A stretch of 64,000 nucleotides of DNA from Apiotrichum sp. Y4204 (lineage: Eukaryota; Basidiomycota; Tremellomycetes; Trichosporonales; Trichosporonaceae), in contig JAMYHL010000027.1 of assembly GCA_025531455.1 (NCBI GenBank), forward strand, positions 495,835 to 559,834. The letters are read 5' to 3'. A program made the position numbers and the translations under genes. Numbering within the stretch: position 1 is the stretch's first letter; each line of letters opens with the position of its first letter. Below, in pieces: positions 21,531 to 33,055 of this stretch. The notes under the pieces were generated by a model. That model did not search any database. It was not told the DNA's origin and saw only the letters and a list, made by a program, of their open reading frames with translations.

Positions 21531-24500
21531 GAGAGCGGACTAGTTGATTCGTGCGTTGAGGAGCTAGGTGTTACAGTGGTGGATACAACAAGCGCAATAA
21601 ATAGTTGCCGCTTCCAAGTCGTGAACCAATGTATGGGTGGTCTCTGGATCGTCGAGGACGAAGTTCAAGTTCGTCAAAGGCGAGGAGGTTTTTAAGAGAA
21701 GAGGGTGCCGCGAGACGGATCTCAAACGTGCACAAGGAGGTCGGAGAGAGTGCTTAAAGGGGTTTAGGCCTTCAGCTTGAATGATATGCTAGCTTAGAAA
21801 GCTGAAGAAATGATGGTTATCAATCAACAGGTTGGGGGATTGTGGGTTGCTAGGCAGTTGGCGAGCAGTGTGGAAAATTGAAGAAGCAACGCAATGAAGC
21901 GGAGTGCTGGAGGAATGAAGAAAGTGTGTTACGAGAGGTGGGAGAGTGCTGGACTGGGTCGCGAGCGCTGTAGGTGGCAAGGCGGAGGGAGAGAAGCGTT
22001 GAGGGTAATGTCCGATATCAAGGTACGGCGAGATGGGTTTGTCGGCGATGGGCAGGTTGAGTAATAGCGATCGGACAGAAGTTGATTTGATGGTGGGGAG
22101 GTTTGAGTCAGCATTTGAACTCCGTTTCTCTCGGACACCTTCCGTATCGGCACCTGGCCGCCGGCCACGGAGTCGGACTGTTGGAAGCACGGCCGCCGCC
22201 CCGCGCCGAGGAGAAAGACAAGTGGCGGAGACGGACAGCGGACATGAATCCGCCGGCAGCCACGCCTACTCTGCCACGGCCAGACAGGGTCGGAGAAGAG
22301 CGAGAGGCGACGAGTCCAGTGGTCCGACGAGCGCGCGCCGCCGTAAGCAGCGCCGCCGGTCTCGATCACACCGCCGTAAACAGCAGCGCCGACGGGCAAC
22401 GGATGCCGTTCCCAACGCGTGCGGACCACTGTTCCCACATCGTTCCTCGTTCCTCCCACTCTGCCTTCCTCTATCGTGGGTCGATCTCTCTCGCTCGGCG
22501 TTCCGTAGGTGCTTCCAAATTGTCCGCTGCCGTGGTGGTCCGAGTACAATGGATACTTACGAGCAAGCGGTATCCGGGATTCCAGCTAGGAGGTCGGGAC
22601 AAGTAACGGACGGCGGAAAGGGTGCCGGTCGATGATGGCTTCGACAAGAAGATGCTTATGGATGATGAGGAGAGAAGAAGAGTCGGGTTGTGTGTGCGAG
22701 TTGGTGATATGAGGGAGCGGGGGGGTACGGGGGGGACAGTGGGAGCGGGAGCGAGGAGGGCCAGGCAGGGGGGCAAGGGCTCACAGGGTGGTGGGTGGGT
22801 GGGGGAGGGGGCAGGACGAGTGAGCCAGAGCGAGGGAAAACCCGAGGGAAGGCGAGGGAAGGCAGCGAGGCGGTGCGCGCAAGTGCACACAAGTGCGGGG
22901 AATGGGAGGCAAAAAGGAGGGGTAAAAGGAGGGGGAGGAAGGGGGAGGGTGCCACTCTCGGGCGTTCATGAGAGGGGAAATCACAGTTTACCCCTCGTAC
23001 CCCCCTCCATCCCTCGGACCACTCTCAAGCTCTCAAGCTCACAGACTCCCAAGCTCTCTAGTTCTCACTCTGAGGCGTTCACTGCACCGAGACCTCCACT
23101 GTGTACGACAGGCACAGCATACTGACTGCATTCTGCAAACTATCTTTCAAACTCGGCGCCCGTCCGCCGTTGATGTCCCGCTCAGCTGTTCTGCCGTTCG
23201 GGGCCAACAATCCCTGCGCTATTTACCGGCGACTTTACGTTCGGGCTATCGGGCCAGTGAGAAAGGCAGCAAAGCAGAGAGGCCCTCAGGAAGAGCACGC
23301 CAGAACAAGGCCTGAATCACGCAAACAAGCGCACAATGGGAGAGCCAGAGAGAGAGGGCCAGAGGCGCAGCGACGCAGAGGAGTGCATCTTTGCATCTTG
23401 GCTCAAAAGGGGCGCACAGGGTCTCAGATGTAATGGTATGAACAAGATGTCAGGGTGAAGGGTGGGGGACGAGAAGAGATCTCAGTTAGTCCGGAGGCAT
23501 GAGACCAGAGGTGTGGAAGAGGCACCAGAGAATGTATGCCAATCTGAAAATCTCAAAAACAGACCAGTAGCGGCCAGTAGTTTCGCTGCATTTTTTTTTT
23601 TTCCAAGCGTCAGGTCAACATTCCTGGGTTGATATCACGTCAAGGTCCAAGGCCAGGCGGAAAAGCAGAGTCCCAAGCTCCCAACCGATATCTCCTGTCG
23701 GGACACGCCGCTTGCGTAGCGCCTCGACTGCGGGCCGACAGGACAGAGAGGACAGAGCGCGGCGAGGATCCGGCGAGGCGCCCAGTCGCACCCAGTGGCT
23801 GCTAATAGTCTGGTTGAGAGTTGCGGATTGTCCGGAGGGCGTGAAGGGCACAGAAAAGAGGCGGGGACCTTGTTCCTGGCACCTTCTCCCATTAGCTTGG
23901 CCTGTCCCCGCAAACCCTCTCAATGCTTTTCCACTCTCAAAGAGGAAATAGCCTCCCAGATCGCTCCGTCTTTCCTGTGGGGTTAAAGTATTCGGGATAT
24001 CCTGAATTAAGGGGCAACCGCCAGCCAGCAAACACCCAGCAGGAGCAGAAACCGAGGTTTGGCTTCAACCTTCACGAGCCCGAGTTACTCACCCCGAGAG
24101 GGTAGATGACGCCACCGATTGCACACTTTATCTCATCCCCCCCGCTTCTTGGGCGGCTAGATTCTTGTGATGGTACTGGGATTGGCGGGTCACATGACCA
24201 TTTGATTGTTCTTCCATCTTCTTGCTCTTGCTCCACGCCTCTGGTACATTGTCTCCCTCTGCTCCTCCCCCTACCCCCCTCTCCCCCCTGCCCTTCGGCC
24301 CTCCACTCCTCTCCCCTGCAATCCACTCCCCCTCCCCTGCAATGTTCGTCATCCCGTCATCGGAGATTGCATTTAACCCCCGCGGGGTCGCAGCTATCCG
24401 CCGTTTCGAACGTCTTCTAATGGATCCGTTCGTCCCTCGCCCCAGGTGCTTCCTATTTTTAACAGTCGTAATCGTAATCTTCCAGCACATCCGGAGGAGA

Positions 24501-26236
24501 GTACCTGACTGACCAAAGGGCCAAAGGGTGAAGAGGATCAGAGATCAGAGAACCGACCGCGGAGCATGAAAGGATGCACAGGGCCGTGCAGGACATGTTC
24601 CGGAGATGGGACGACTTTCCCTTCTCAATTACCCCTTGCCCCTCTGGCCCCCTGCCTCGGCCCGGGTTAACCAAGACAGGTGTATCAGGGACACACCGAG
24701 TGACCCCGCCCGGAGTCAGGCTAGTGCCCGTGGCGCCAGAGGAGCCCCGGGCCGACACAGCGGCGGCGCTCCCCGCCGTTGGGTGCTTCTCACCCCCCTG
24801 GCCAGAGCCTGCCAGCCTGGCTGCGAGAACTTTGTCAGAGAGTCGGACAGAATGCCGAAATGGTAGATACACACACATATGCACACACTTCCAGTGTCAC
24901 AGAAAGCCGTGCACGTGACGGAGCGTGATGTGGGGAGGGCGGAGGTCCCCAGATAGACCAGGTACGCAGGTACGCCCAGCCAACCAGTCAAGTCACCGGA
25001 TCACACAATTGTTGGGTCCACGCACCGCAGACCGCGTCGCGCATTCCATCATGGATCATGGATCATGGAACAGAGGAACCCTACCGGCACTGGATATCTG
25101 GACGCCGAGACACCACCATGCGGTTGAACTTCCACGTCGCCATGCGGGGACCCACGGATGGGGAGGACCCGAGACGCCAGCTACGCCAGTTTGTTATCTG
25201 CCATCGTGCTCATTGCTATCGGTATCCGTTTGGCGCTTGCATGATAGCACAGCAATTAGGAAATCTCTCTGGATATCTGGCGCTCGGGCGTCCTGGAACG
25301 ACAGCAGGTAGAAGGCGTAAGGCGTACGGCGTATCGGCGCAGCCGCGGAGCCGCGAAGCATGTTCCAGAGTTCCACTCTTGTGGGTTCGCATCGAAAATC
25401 ACTCACATCCGAGCTCCCTGCACCTTTTACAGCAACGACCAACGACCGACCCCTGTGCCAGCAGTGCCCTGTGCTGCAGATCCCAAAGTACGCTAGTGAG
25501 CGACACCAGTAGGCGACCAAAGCTGCGGATGGACGATCAGCACTGAAGTGGATGCTGCGAATCAGCGACTAGTGCTGTTGTCCTTCCTGAGATCCTGAGA
25601 CTGGCAAGTTTACTGGATCACCGGTTCACTGGATTACTGATTCGTGCTCACATGCTCACCGGACCGACGTTTGTTGAGAAGGTCAGAAGGTGCAATGAGT
25701 GGACGCTTAGTGGACGATCACGAGCAACATGAAAGATGCGATGAGCTCGAATGCAACACCAGCATCCGTGGAATGTTGACTCACCGCGTCGGCGCCGCGG
25801 CGCTCGGTATCGGGTACTCGGGACTATGCACTCCGTGCTGTGCGTATCTACCCGTCACCTCATGGCGTTGATATCCGATGCTACTCACCGCCACTGGTCC
25901 AAGCGCTCCAGATGGTTCACGCTGATTCGTTGCTCGGCGATTACGAGGACAGAGGCCAATGGAGCGGCTGTAGCATTTCAGGAGGAGGGCTGTTGAACGA
26001 AAAGAAGTCAGTCACGACGCCACCTACTGCCCTGTCAACTGCAATGTTAAACGTATTGCAAAAAAGTGCATACCCAGCTGGTCGACTTTTGAATAAGTGG
26101 ACGTGTACATGTAATGTGGTGAGTAGTGGTATCTCTGATAATGGGGGGGAGGGGGCTTGGAATATGGAACGGCTCTCATGGCGGCGTCTGTGGACGTGTC
26201 TGCTCCAGTCAGCACACTCGGGAACAGGTCACTTAC
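21531..26236. other. Gene-poor stretch, 4.7 kb
   Basis: The first kilobase probably holds the promoter and leader of the bHLH gene. A G-rich block runs from about 22690 to 22960 and a T12 run lies at 23591-23602. Frames at 22033-22635 are Arg/Ser-rich and lack signals of a real gene. A 56-codon plus-strand ORF at 24342-24512 ends in a hydrophobic stretch (CFLFLTVVIVIF) followed by basic residues, which would suit a small tail-anchored protein, but nothing else supports it. I see no larger gene. Confidence 0.45.
24342..24512 (+). CDS. Possible small tail-anchored protein (weak)
   Basis: The 56-residue frame starts MFVIPSSEIAFNPRG. It has a middle segment rich in Arg and a single hydrophobic helix, FLFLTVVIVIF, then QHIRRRVPD. 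The shape suits a membrane micropeptide. No homologue is recognised, and an ORF this size can arise by chance. Confidence 0.2.
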   Translation: MFVIPSSEIAFNPRGVAAIRRFERLLMDPFVPRPRCFLFLTVVIVIFQHIRRRVPD

Positions 26237-26917
26237 CTAAGGCCCATTGATGAGCAGCATCTCCATATCGCACTCTAGGGCGGCAAGGACGAGTCGGTTT
26301 CGCTCAGAGTTGGGCTCCTTGCGGAGTAGGCCCCGCATCCTCATCTGGAGGTTGAGCAGCCGGTCGAGTTGCTCCGCCACGACCTTCTCCGTGCGCGTGA
26401 GCTCGGGCTTAAACGTGGGTTCCATGTGCTTCTCGTCGAGCGTCATTGCGTTCAAGTCCTGAATAGCGTCCTCTTCGCTTTCGGGGATGACAGCTAGCTC
26501 GACGCGCAGCTTGACTAGCTTGCGGCGCTTGACGCGCAGAACGCCAGAGTCCTTGTTCTCGTCTTCGTCGTCGGGGCTCTCGGATTCGTCCGTCGCTTTG
26601 CGCTTGAGATTAGTCGTCATGGACCTGGTCCTGGCATGAGAGATCGTGGCTTGGGGAATCGTTACTTGAGGGATAAGTGGAAGACGAATCTTGGGCTTTT
26701 GCGGTCGGAGGTGAAGCACAGTTCTGTTCGTGCACTGCACGCGAACGATCTCAACCACTTACGAGTCCGGCTCGACTTTGACGGCCTTACAAGAGTTGGC
26801 CAGGTTCGCGATGGCGTCGATCTTTGGCTTATCCTCGGGCTCCGTCTTGATCTTCTTGGAAGGTTGCGCGCTCTCGTGAGCCGCCGAGACTCGTTTGGCG
26901 GAACGTGTGACGGGCAT
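26237..26917 (-). CDS. Small charged, probably nuclear protein of unknown function
   Basis: Two exons (26917-26763 and 26630-26237) joined across a 132-nt GTAAGT intron give 182 codons. I do not recognise a domain. The N-terminus MPVTRSAKRVSAAH and PSKKIKTEPEDKPK is basic with nuclear-localisation character. A KRK stretch and an acidic run (SESPDDEDENKD) follow, then KRRKLVKLRVELAV. The C-terminal 70 residues are predicted helical: EKVVAEQLDRLLNLQMRMRG and ERNRLVLAALECDMEMLL. A 3'-terminal AGGTAAGT just after the stop could be used as a donor, so the C-terminus might be longer in some transcripts. It resembles its neighbours at 27.5, 28.3 and 33.1 kb in style: basic start, acidic middle, coiled end. 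Confidence 0.65.
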
Positions 26918-27434
26918 GATGGGGTCGTGGGGTATCGAGGAGAACAGTAGTTTGCCACCACGAACGGTGGTCGTGTGGGTGACCTGGAGTGACAATGCTG
27001 AGGGCTGAAGAGTGATGGAGACAAGAAGAGAGGTGGATGGGCTGAGAACACGGAAAGACTACAGTATGTTGGGAAATAAGAGACGTGGGAAAACGAGTGA
27101 AAGAACGAACCTCTTGGGATCTTGGGACGAACAACGTGGATCAAGTGGAAGGGAGGGATCAGTGGAATTGGGTTGATTGCGATTGTCGGCGTCGCGCCAG
27201 ATGGAGATGCCAGACTGCCCAAACTAGCCCATCAGTTCTAGGCGATCTAGGCCTACTGCGCACCGTCAGTCCAGTCACTTCTGTTCCACAGCTGCATGTG
27301 TCCTCAATGATCAGCATCCAGTCACCCGATTTTGCGCCATCTCGCATCAGATTTGCTTTGAGCAATGGTGTTGAAATACCCTTTCTTCTGTTTCTCTTCT
27401 TCCATTTAAAGATTGTGTCCTCGTCGCGTGCTCT
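26918..27434. promoter_or_regulatory. Divergent promoter region
   Basis: Sequence between the 182-residue minus-strand gene and the small plus-strand gene. It holds the leader of the former and, at its right end, the TATA element of the latter. Frames within it are not protein-like. Confidence 0.4.
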
Positions 27435-27444
27435 TATATATAAA
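27435..27444 (+). promoter_or_regulatory. TATA box upstream of the 82-residue gene
   Basis: TATATATAAA lies 83 bp before the ATG at 27527. It is the strongest TATA match in the window and is the best argument that a transcript begins here. Confidence 0.55.
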
Positions 27445-27526
27445 CCGTCATCTTCCCATTGCACTCCAGGCCTCGTCGATCCTCACCACTCCACGCCTAC
27501 CTCCGCAGGAAGTGTCCTTCGCCTCC

Positions 27527-27860
27527 ATGCCGGTCGCAATGACCAAGAAGCGCGCCTCGAAGAAGAATCCGTAATCGAAGGAGGACAGAAAATCCGAGAA
27601 CCAGAAGGACATGCCTGCAGAGACGTCAAAGGTCAAGACGTGAACAAGACGACCAAAACAACTCACGGCACCGCCGCGACTCGACGCAAAGCTATTAAAG
27701 ACCTGCTGTCGCGAGCAGAGGTGCTCATGCACCACTCAGCCGGAACTGGATCCAGACGCAGAGAAAGGCTAAGAGGCTGGTGAATCGGGCCGAAGAGATC
27801 GCCGCGAGCGAGAGCCAGTATGGAATTTTAACATTACCCTGTAGTACATACTGTAGCTGA
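27527..27860 (+). CDS. Possible 82-residue basic helical protein
   Basis: Unspliced, the ATG at 27527 opens only 15 codons (MPVAMTKKRASKKNP) before a stop. Removing two introns (27571-27620, 50 nt; 27721-27755, 35 nt) joins three exons of 44, 100 and 105 nt into 83 codons including stop, with phases that fit. The product is lysine-rich at the start. Its centre reads RRKAIKDLLSRAE and TQRKAKRLVNRAEEIAASES, a likely amphipathic helix. The second donor (GTGCTC) is weak, and without that splice the protein would end in RRRERLRGW. The promoter context is good. It resembles nearby genes in being small, basic and unknown. RNA reads would settle the model. Confidence 0.4.
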
Positions 27861-28257
27861 CGCGAGGCAGAATCGGCATCGCGCATCGATCGGCTGCTCA
27901 CAAGTTTTCACTAGAGGCGACGCAATTCTTCGAGCTCCCCACCTTTATGCTTCTTCTCTAGCTCTCTATAGACACCCTCACAGACTATTTACGTCTCTTG
28001 TAATGAAGAATCACCCCCGAGGACGCGTCGATAGTACGATGTATCAGGCCAGTTTGCATCCAGATATGACGTGTGTGATTAGCGCTTTCTTTTGGTGCAG
28101 CCCAACGCGACTGACTTTTATTATTCGCCACACTCGCTCACTTTGTTTTCATTCCATTCTCCAGTTTTTGCCACCCTTACCACCTACTACGCACTTGTCC
28201 CACCCTCATCCCCACCCTCCGTGCACCCTCAACTCCCCAATCCTCACCTGATCCGTC
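27861..28257. promoter_or_regulatory. Leader and promoter of the 28.3-kb gene
   Basis: Pyrimidine-rich from about 28130 with repeated CACCCTC/CCCACC words up to the ATG, as in other leaders here. No gene is seen. Confidence 0.4.
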
Positions 28258-28785
28258 ATGCCACCCGTACTCAGGCCGCGGCCCGAACCCGAGCCTCACG
28301 GTGTAAAGCGCAAAGCCGAGCCGGAACCACTGGACGTCAAACCCCAACTGCAAGATACGACTGTCCTCGAGCGCGCCGTAAAGCTCAATAAGCTCCCCCG
28401 CGTCACCGAGGCCGTCATCGAGGCTTTCCACAAGAAGACCGTCCAGAGCACGCCTCCCGCTGATCTTCATCCCCCCGGCGTTACCGCTCACGTCGACTCC
28501 ACCGGTGACGTCAAGCCTACCATCGCCACGAAAGCCGCCCTGCCCGATCCTCAGCGCGCCGCATTTATCCGCGACCGTCTTCTCGAGCTGAAGCTCCAGG
28601 ATGATGCGCTCAATAACCAGTTAAGGCGTCTGTGGGAGGACCAACGGGAGGATCACAATCAGTGGATACAGAGGTTAAAGGAGCAATGCCGCCATATCGA
28701 CACAATTCTTGATGCTCGGACGGTGATTCAGGCTGAGCGCGATGAGCTGCTTGCTGAGCAGCACCGTGCTTGTATGTTGTTTTAG
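28258..28785 (+). CDS. Unknown coiled-coil protein with Arg/Pro/Glu-rich N-terminus
   Basis: The frame encodes 175 residues. The start MPPVLRPRPEPEPHGVKRKA carries Pro-Glu repeats and a KRK motif, then EPEPLDVKPQ. The second half is strongly helical: AAFIRDRLLELKLQDDALNN, LRRLWEDQREDHNQWIQRLK and CRHIDTILDARTVIQAERDE fit a long coiled coil. No family is recognised. The 3' end is uncertain. Read straight through, the gene stops at 28785 (HRACMLF). A donor GTATGT at about 28772 could instead splice to a later exon; acceptors at about 28818 or 29098 keep an open frame, and the latter would end at 29279. That exon, however, lies exactly antisense to the conserved C-terminus of CTF18, so I prefer the shorter form. 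It shares a basic start and helical end with its neighbours. Confidence 0.6.
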   Translation: MPPVLRPRPEPEPHGVKRKAEPEPLDVKPQLQDTTVLERAVKLNKLPRVTEAVIEAFHKKTVQSTPPADLHPPGVTAHVDSTGDVKPTIATKAALPDPQRAAFIRDRLLELKLQDDALNNQLRRLWEDQREDHNQWIQRLKEQCRHIDTILDARTVIQAERDELLAEQHRACMLF

Positions 28786-29128
28786 TGGTTGTTTGCTGAT
28801 GTCAGAATGTTTCGCAGTTAGCGCCTATTACGCCCCTTTACGACCCTCTCGGACTTCACGACATGTGCCCTCAACCCCTGCGTCTACTCTACTGTCTATA
28901 CACCTGTGCTCTTCGTACCATGACTCCATATGCGACACCCACACACCTTTAAGCAACGTGACACTGATTGACATGGCCCAGCTAACCGCCACTGGTGCTA
29001 TTGATTATTTTAACCATTGCTTGTTCGCCAAGTTTCACATTCACGGCCCCACACCGGTCCACATTTACTCCGCTAACATTCACTCCACAACATTCAGCAA
29101 ATGCACTCGCGTCGGCACCTCATACAGA
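28786..29128. other. Convergent 3' region between the 28.3-kb gene and CTF18
   Basis: The stretch lies between two tail-to-tail genes. It may contain a spliced 3' extension of the plus-strand gene. No other feature is visible. Confidence 0.4.
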
Positions 29129-32100
29129 CTACAAGAACGAACTCATCTTAGCCGGCTTGCGAACAGCCGCCGACGAGCCCTCGTTAAACTTGTATTTCAC
29201 CTTGAACCGCTTTGGCGGCGGCGCAATCGGCGCATCAGAAACTGTAGCGCGAATGGATATTTGGGCATTTGAGGTTTAGGCAGATCACAATTGATGGTTT
29301 TGACGAGCAGGCAGAAACCCAGCATTGAGAACAGGCAAAGTTGAGCGAGGTGGGGAAAGAACGAGTCCAGTAACGGTCGGTTGTCATGGTCATTTTTTAG
29401 TGTCGATTGGCGCAATCGGAGATTTATGTCCTCGCGTCAGCATTCCGCATCCTGTGGAATGGCCGTGTCTCGGGATGGACGGCGATCCCCAGCTCACGGC
29501 CAGACTAGCACGCACCTTCTGCCTCGGAGACGACTGGCGGCGCCTTGATCCGTCCGAAAAAGTCGCGCGACGCTGCGGCCGGCTTGTCGTCCTTCTGGCC
29601 GGATCCCATGCCCGACCGCGTAGCATCGTACTGCTGCGCCAGCGACTCGGCCGTAACTCCGCCCTCCGTCTCGGCGCCGGCCTGCCCACGTCGCCGTGCA
29701 ATCTCGGCATCCATCTGCTTGTTAGCACTCGGCGTTCGCCGACACCCCACTGTACTTACCGCCTGAGCGACCAGCTGCCGCACTGCAAACCGCGACGCAT
29801 TGACGTCGCCTGCCCTCTTCCCATCGTAGTGAATAAAGACATCAATAGCACTGGAATGCGTCAGCTCGAACTTCGCGCTGAAGCTGACTCACGGCTCGAG
29901 ACGCATCATTAGCTGGCCGTCTTCCAACTTGTCCTGCCAGAACCGCAGGCCGAGAGGAATCATGAGCTCAACCAAACGAGCAAGCACGCGCCGCTCATTC
30001 TCCTTGACAATGTTGGCATTAACCTGACGTCAGCATTCGGGGCGTGTGCAGGTCCCCAGAATGATTTCATGGGCGAAAGGCCGTCTCACAGGTTTCAGAG
30101 GGGGCGAGATGATGCGCATAAGCAACGGAATGAGCTCGACCAAGGCGCCCTGGGACGAGAACAGCGACCGCAGCGATGGGGGTACAGACGCAAGGAGTGC
30201 GCTCGCGATCTCCTCGTTGCCGATTCGCGCCTGGTATGCCTGGCGGGTCAGTGTCCACAATGACATTTACAACACCCACCTCATAATCCGCTTTGGGCCA
30301 CTCCGCCGGACGGGCGGCGTTGGCTGGTGCGGCAAAGTGCGAGTACCACGGAACGATGGCGTAGGGCAGGTATGCCATGAGCTCAAACTCCATGTGCTCC
30401 GAGACGCGGCCGGAGAGACGGTCGTAGTATGCCACCCAGTCGTGTAGCCGGCAGACGTTGGATAAACTTGCGTCGAGCGGCTTGAGGTTTGGGTAGTGCT
30501 CAAAGCAGCCTTGCATGACACGGTCGTACTCGCCACATGCTTGAACCATGAACGCTAGTCGGTCAACATAGCGACCGTTGTCGATGCCGAGTTGTTTGCG
30601 CTTCTGCTTGGCGGCCATCGGCGCAAACAGATTGTTCCACACGGTCTGTACCGTTGTTCCGCTGTCTTTTGATCCCACAGCGGCAGTCTTGATGTCGTCC
30701 TGCGTGACCACCGGCGTCTTGTACTTTATAAACTGCGAGTAAGTGATTGTTCCGGCTTTGTAAGTCCAGTAGCTGCCCCATGTCCACCCACCTGCAGCGT
30801 ATTCAAACAGCTACGCAGATCACCCGTGGTGATGTCGACGAGCGAGCTCAGTACGCGGCGGTCAGCCGTCAGGCTCTCGCGCTCGCAGATATGCCGCAGC
30901 CGCTGGACGATGAAGTCGGACTGCGGTTTCTTGAAACGGACGATACGCGCAAAGGGACGCAGTGGACGGAGCGCCGGCGCGTACAGGTCGTTACAGATGC
31001 AGATGATTGGCCGGCGGAGCACCTGTGCAGAAGTATTTGCTGTCATCAGCGGGACGAAGCCAACGGACAGCTTTCTCAGATGACTTACACTTCTTCTTGG
31101 CCGGGACGTCCTGAACCAGTTTAATCAAGCTGCGTACAAAGCTCTGCGGTGTCAGCTTTGGTCAAACGTTACCTCACCGTATCGCCGCCACCGCTGGCAC
31201 CATCGATCTCGTCGATGACCACACATGTCGGGATGCCTCCTGCGCCAATGCCGGAGCCTGCGTCGATAGCATTCTTGATACGTGTTGTCACTGTTGCTGC
31301 TGAACGGTCATCGGACGCGTTGATCTCCAGTGTGCGGTAGCCTGCTTGGCGCGCGAGGACGTGTGCCACTGTCGTCTTTCCGTATCCTGGCGGTCCCGAG
31401 AGCAGGAGCACGCGATCGCGAGGACGCCCAAGCGGATCCACCTGTCGTGAGTTAAAGAAGCAACGATTAACTCACAAACTGGTTCTCCTCCTCAGCCTTG
31501 CGCTTCTTCGGTGGTATGCGCTTGAACACGCACTTGTCCCACTCCTTGATCCACTTGATCACCTCGCGATGGACACGCTAGGTAATCAGCACTGGTAGCC
31601 CCCGCATTCTAGACTCACGTCGTCGCCGACGAGATCGGTAAACTTTTTGGGACGGTACTTGTCGACCCACATTATCATCGAGTGCTTGACCTTCACAGTT
31701 GTGGGTAGCTCGCTCTGCATCTCTCGCTCCATCCTGGGCGGTCAGCTATCACGGAGCCAATTGTAGCTGAGATGGATAAACTCACCGCATTGCCGTCTCC
31801 CGAGACCGCAGCTCATCCACCTCCTGGAGAAGCTTATGTAGTGGCGTAGACAAGAGCGCTAGTGGTCCGTCGGAAGTGGCGTTCGAGAGATCAATAGGTG
31901 CACGCTTCGGGTGTTTCCTCGAGAACATGACATGGTCGCCATTCGCCGTAGCAGCTCGCACGCGAGGAATAACGCGCCCAATGTCGTCATAAATCTCTTT
32001 TGACAGATCAACGAGCGGAGGCGGGGTGAGCGACAGCGAGCGCCCGCGCGGCCGCGCATGGCGGGAAGACGATGCTTCGGCGTCTGAGGTCAGTGATGTA

Positions 32101-32568
32101 ATAGCAAGGACACGCACTGTTGGTCTCCGGGATGACCGGCATACCAAAGTCAAAGTCGGCCTCAAAGAGACCTGGTCCGGAGCCGGATCCCGAGGCCTCC
32201 GGCATATCGAACATGGACGCGCCGAGGCTGAATCCATTCGACGCGCCGGCACCGTTAGCTACGGATCCATTGGTTTTGGAGACCGAGGCAGATCCATTCG
32301 GCTTGGGACCAGGCAGGTGGGCCGTGGGTTCCTTCTCGCGTCGCTGGCCCTCTATCCCAAGTTCCCGCGCGACACTCTCCATCTCCGCCGCCTCAGCCTC
32401 CTTCACGAGGTCGTCAAAGTCTGGTTCCTCTTCCTCAGGCGGGGGCGGTGGCGACGAGGGCGGGAAAGTGTTCAGCGCGGCCAACGCCGACCCATTGCTG
32501 CCGTTCCCAAGCGGCGTATTTGCCGCTGGCTCAAAGTCGAACAAATCGCTTGGCTCGAAGACCGCCAT
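29129..32568 (-). CDS. CTF18: Chromosome transmission fidelity protein 18, alternative clamp-loader ATPase
   Basis: Ctf18 is the large subunit of the Ctf18-Dcc1-Ctf8-Rfc2-5 complex, which loads PCNA at forks and supports sister-chromatid cohesion. After an acidic, Ser-rich N-terminus (MAVFEPSDLFDF) comes WVDKYRPKKFTDLVGDDRVH, the family's entry motif. Walker A is LLSGPPGYGKTTVA (about 31370-31410), followed by LEINASDDRS. Walker B is CVVIDEIDGA (about 31200-31225), and sensor 1 is IICICNDLYAPALRPLR. The RFC collar helices follow. The stretch DFFGRIKAPP and, after a roughly 265-nt phase-consistent intron, RFKVYKF-like KYKFNEGSSAAVRKP at about 29150-29230 form the conserved C-terminal tail that binds Ctf8-Dcc1. 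About ten short introns interrupt the gene; the product is near 880 residues. Some exon edges in the middle are approximate. Confidence 0.92.
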
Positions 32569-32889
32569 GGTAGTGGTGCAAAGGGGGTTATGGGTTGATG
32601 TCGACGAGAAAGCAACGTTTCGCGTCGATATTTGTTTTCGACGCGTCGCGTCCAACCCACCACAGGGCCAAAGGGCCAAGGAAATGCGGTTCAGATTGGT
32701 TCCGTGATTTGGGGCTCCGCCTCCACCGACAAGGTCCACCCACCGAGCAGGCAGGGCAGACAGAGGGAAGACAGAACATACAGAGAGATGAGCGTGTATG
32801 CATGTGCTTTTTCGATCTTTCGACGATCATGGGGTGACCGTGGTTGACTGGAGATCTGGGGATGTCTTTGAGGGAAGGTAAAAACGCAG

Positions 32890-32897
32890 TATATAAA
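32890..32897 (+). promoter_or_regulatory. TATA box of the 33.1-kb gene
   Basis: TATATAAA is found 166 bp before the ATG at 33056, followed by a long pyrimidine leader. Confidence 0.5.
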
Positions 32898-32928
32898 CAT
32901 GTCTGAATCCTCTTTCTTCGCTCACTCT

Positions 32929-32987
32929 CTCTCTCCTTCTCCTTCTCCTTCTCCTTCTCCTTCTCCATCTCTCTCTCTCTCTTTCAC
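32929..32987 (+). repeat. CT / CTTCTC microsatellite in leader
   Basis: A CT run, five or so CTTCTC units, then a second CT run. It lies between the TATA box and the ATG, so it is probably transcribed as 5' UTR. Confidence 0.9.
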
Positions 32988-33055
32988 TCCCCCCCTTATC
33001 TCGTTCTGTTCCCCAAAGCCTGGAATCTTCAAGAGCGACACTGAACACTCCCGTC

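Larger units (their letters stand above)
32569..33055. promoter_or_regulatory. Divergent promoter of CTF18 and the 33.1-kb gene
   Basis: This region serves two divergent genes. It contains a TATA box at 32890-32897 and a CTTCTC/CT microsatellite at about 32929-32987 in the plus-strand leader. Confidence 0.5.

Noticed and set aside
20583..21543. Long plus-strand ORFs (312 and 262 codons)
   Set aside because: They are antisense to the bHLH gene, whose strand has a diagnostic DNA-binding domain. GC-rich third positions keep the opposite strand open.
22033..22635. 200-codon plus-strand ORF rich in Arg and Ser
   Set aside because: No motif, no homologous look, and it lies in probable promoter/leader sequence of the bHLH gene.
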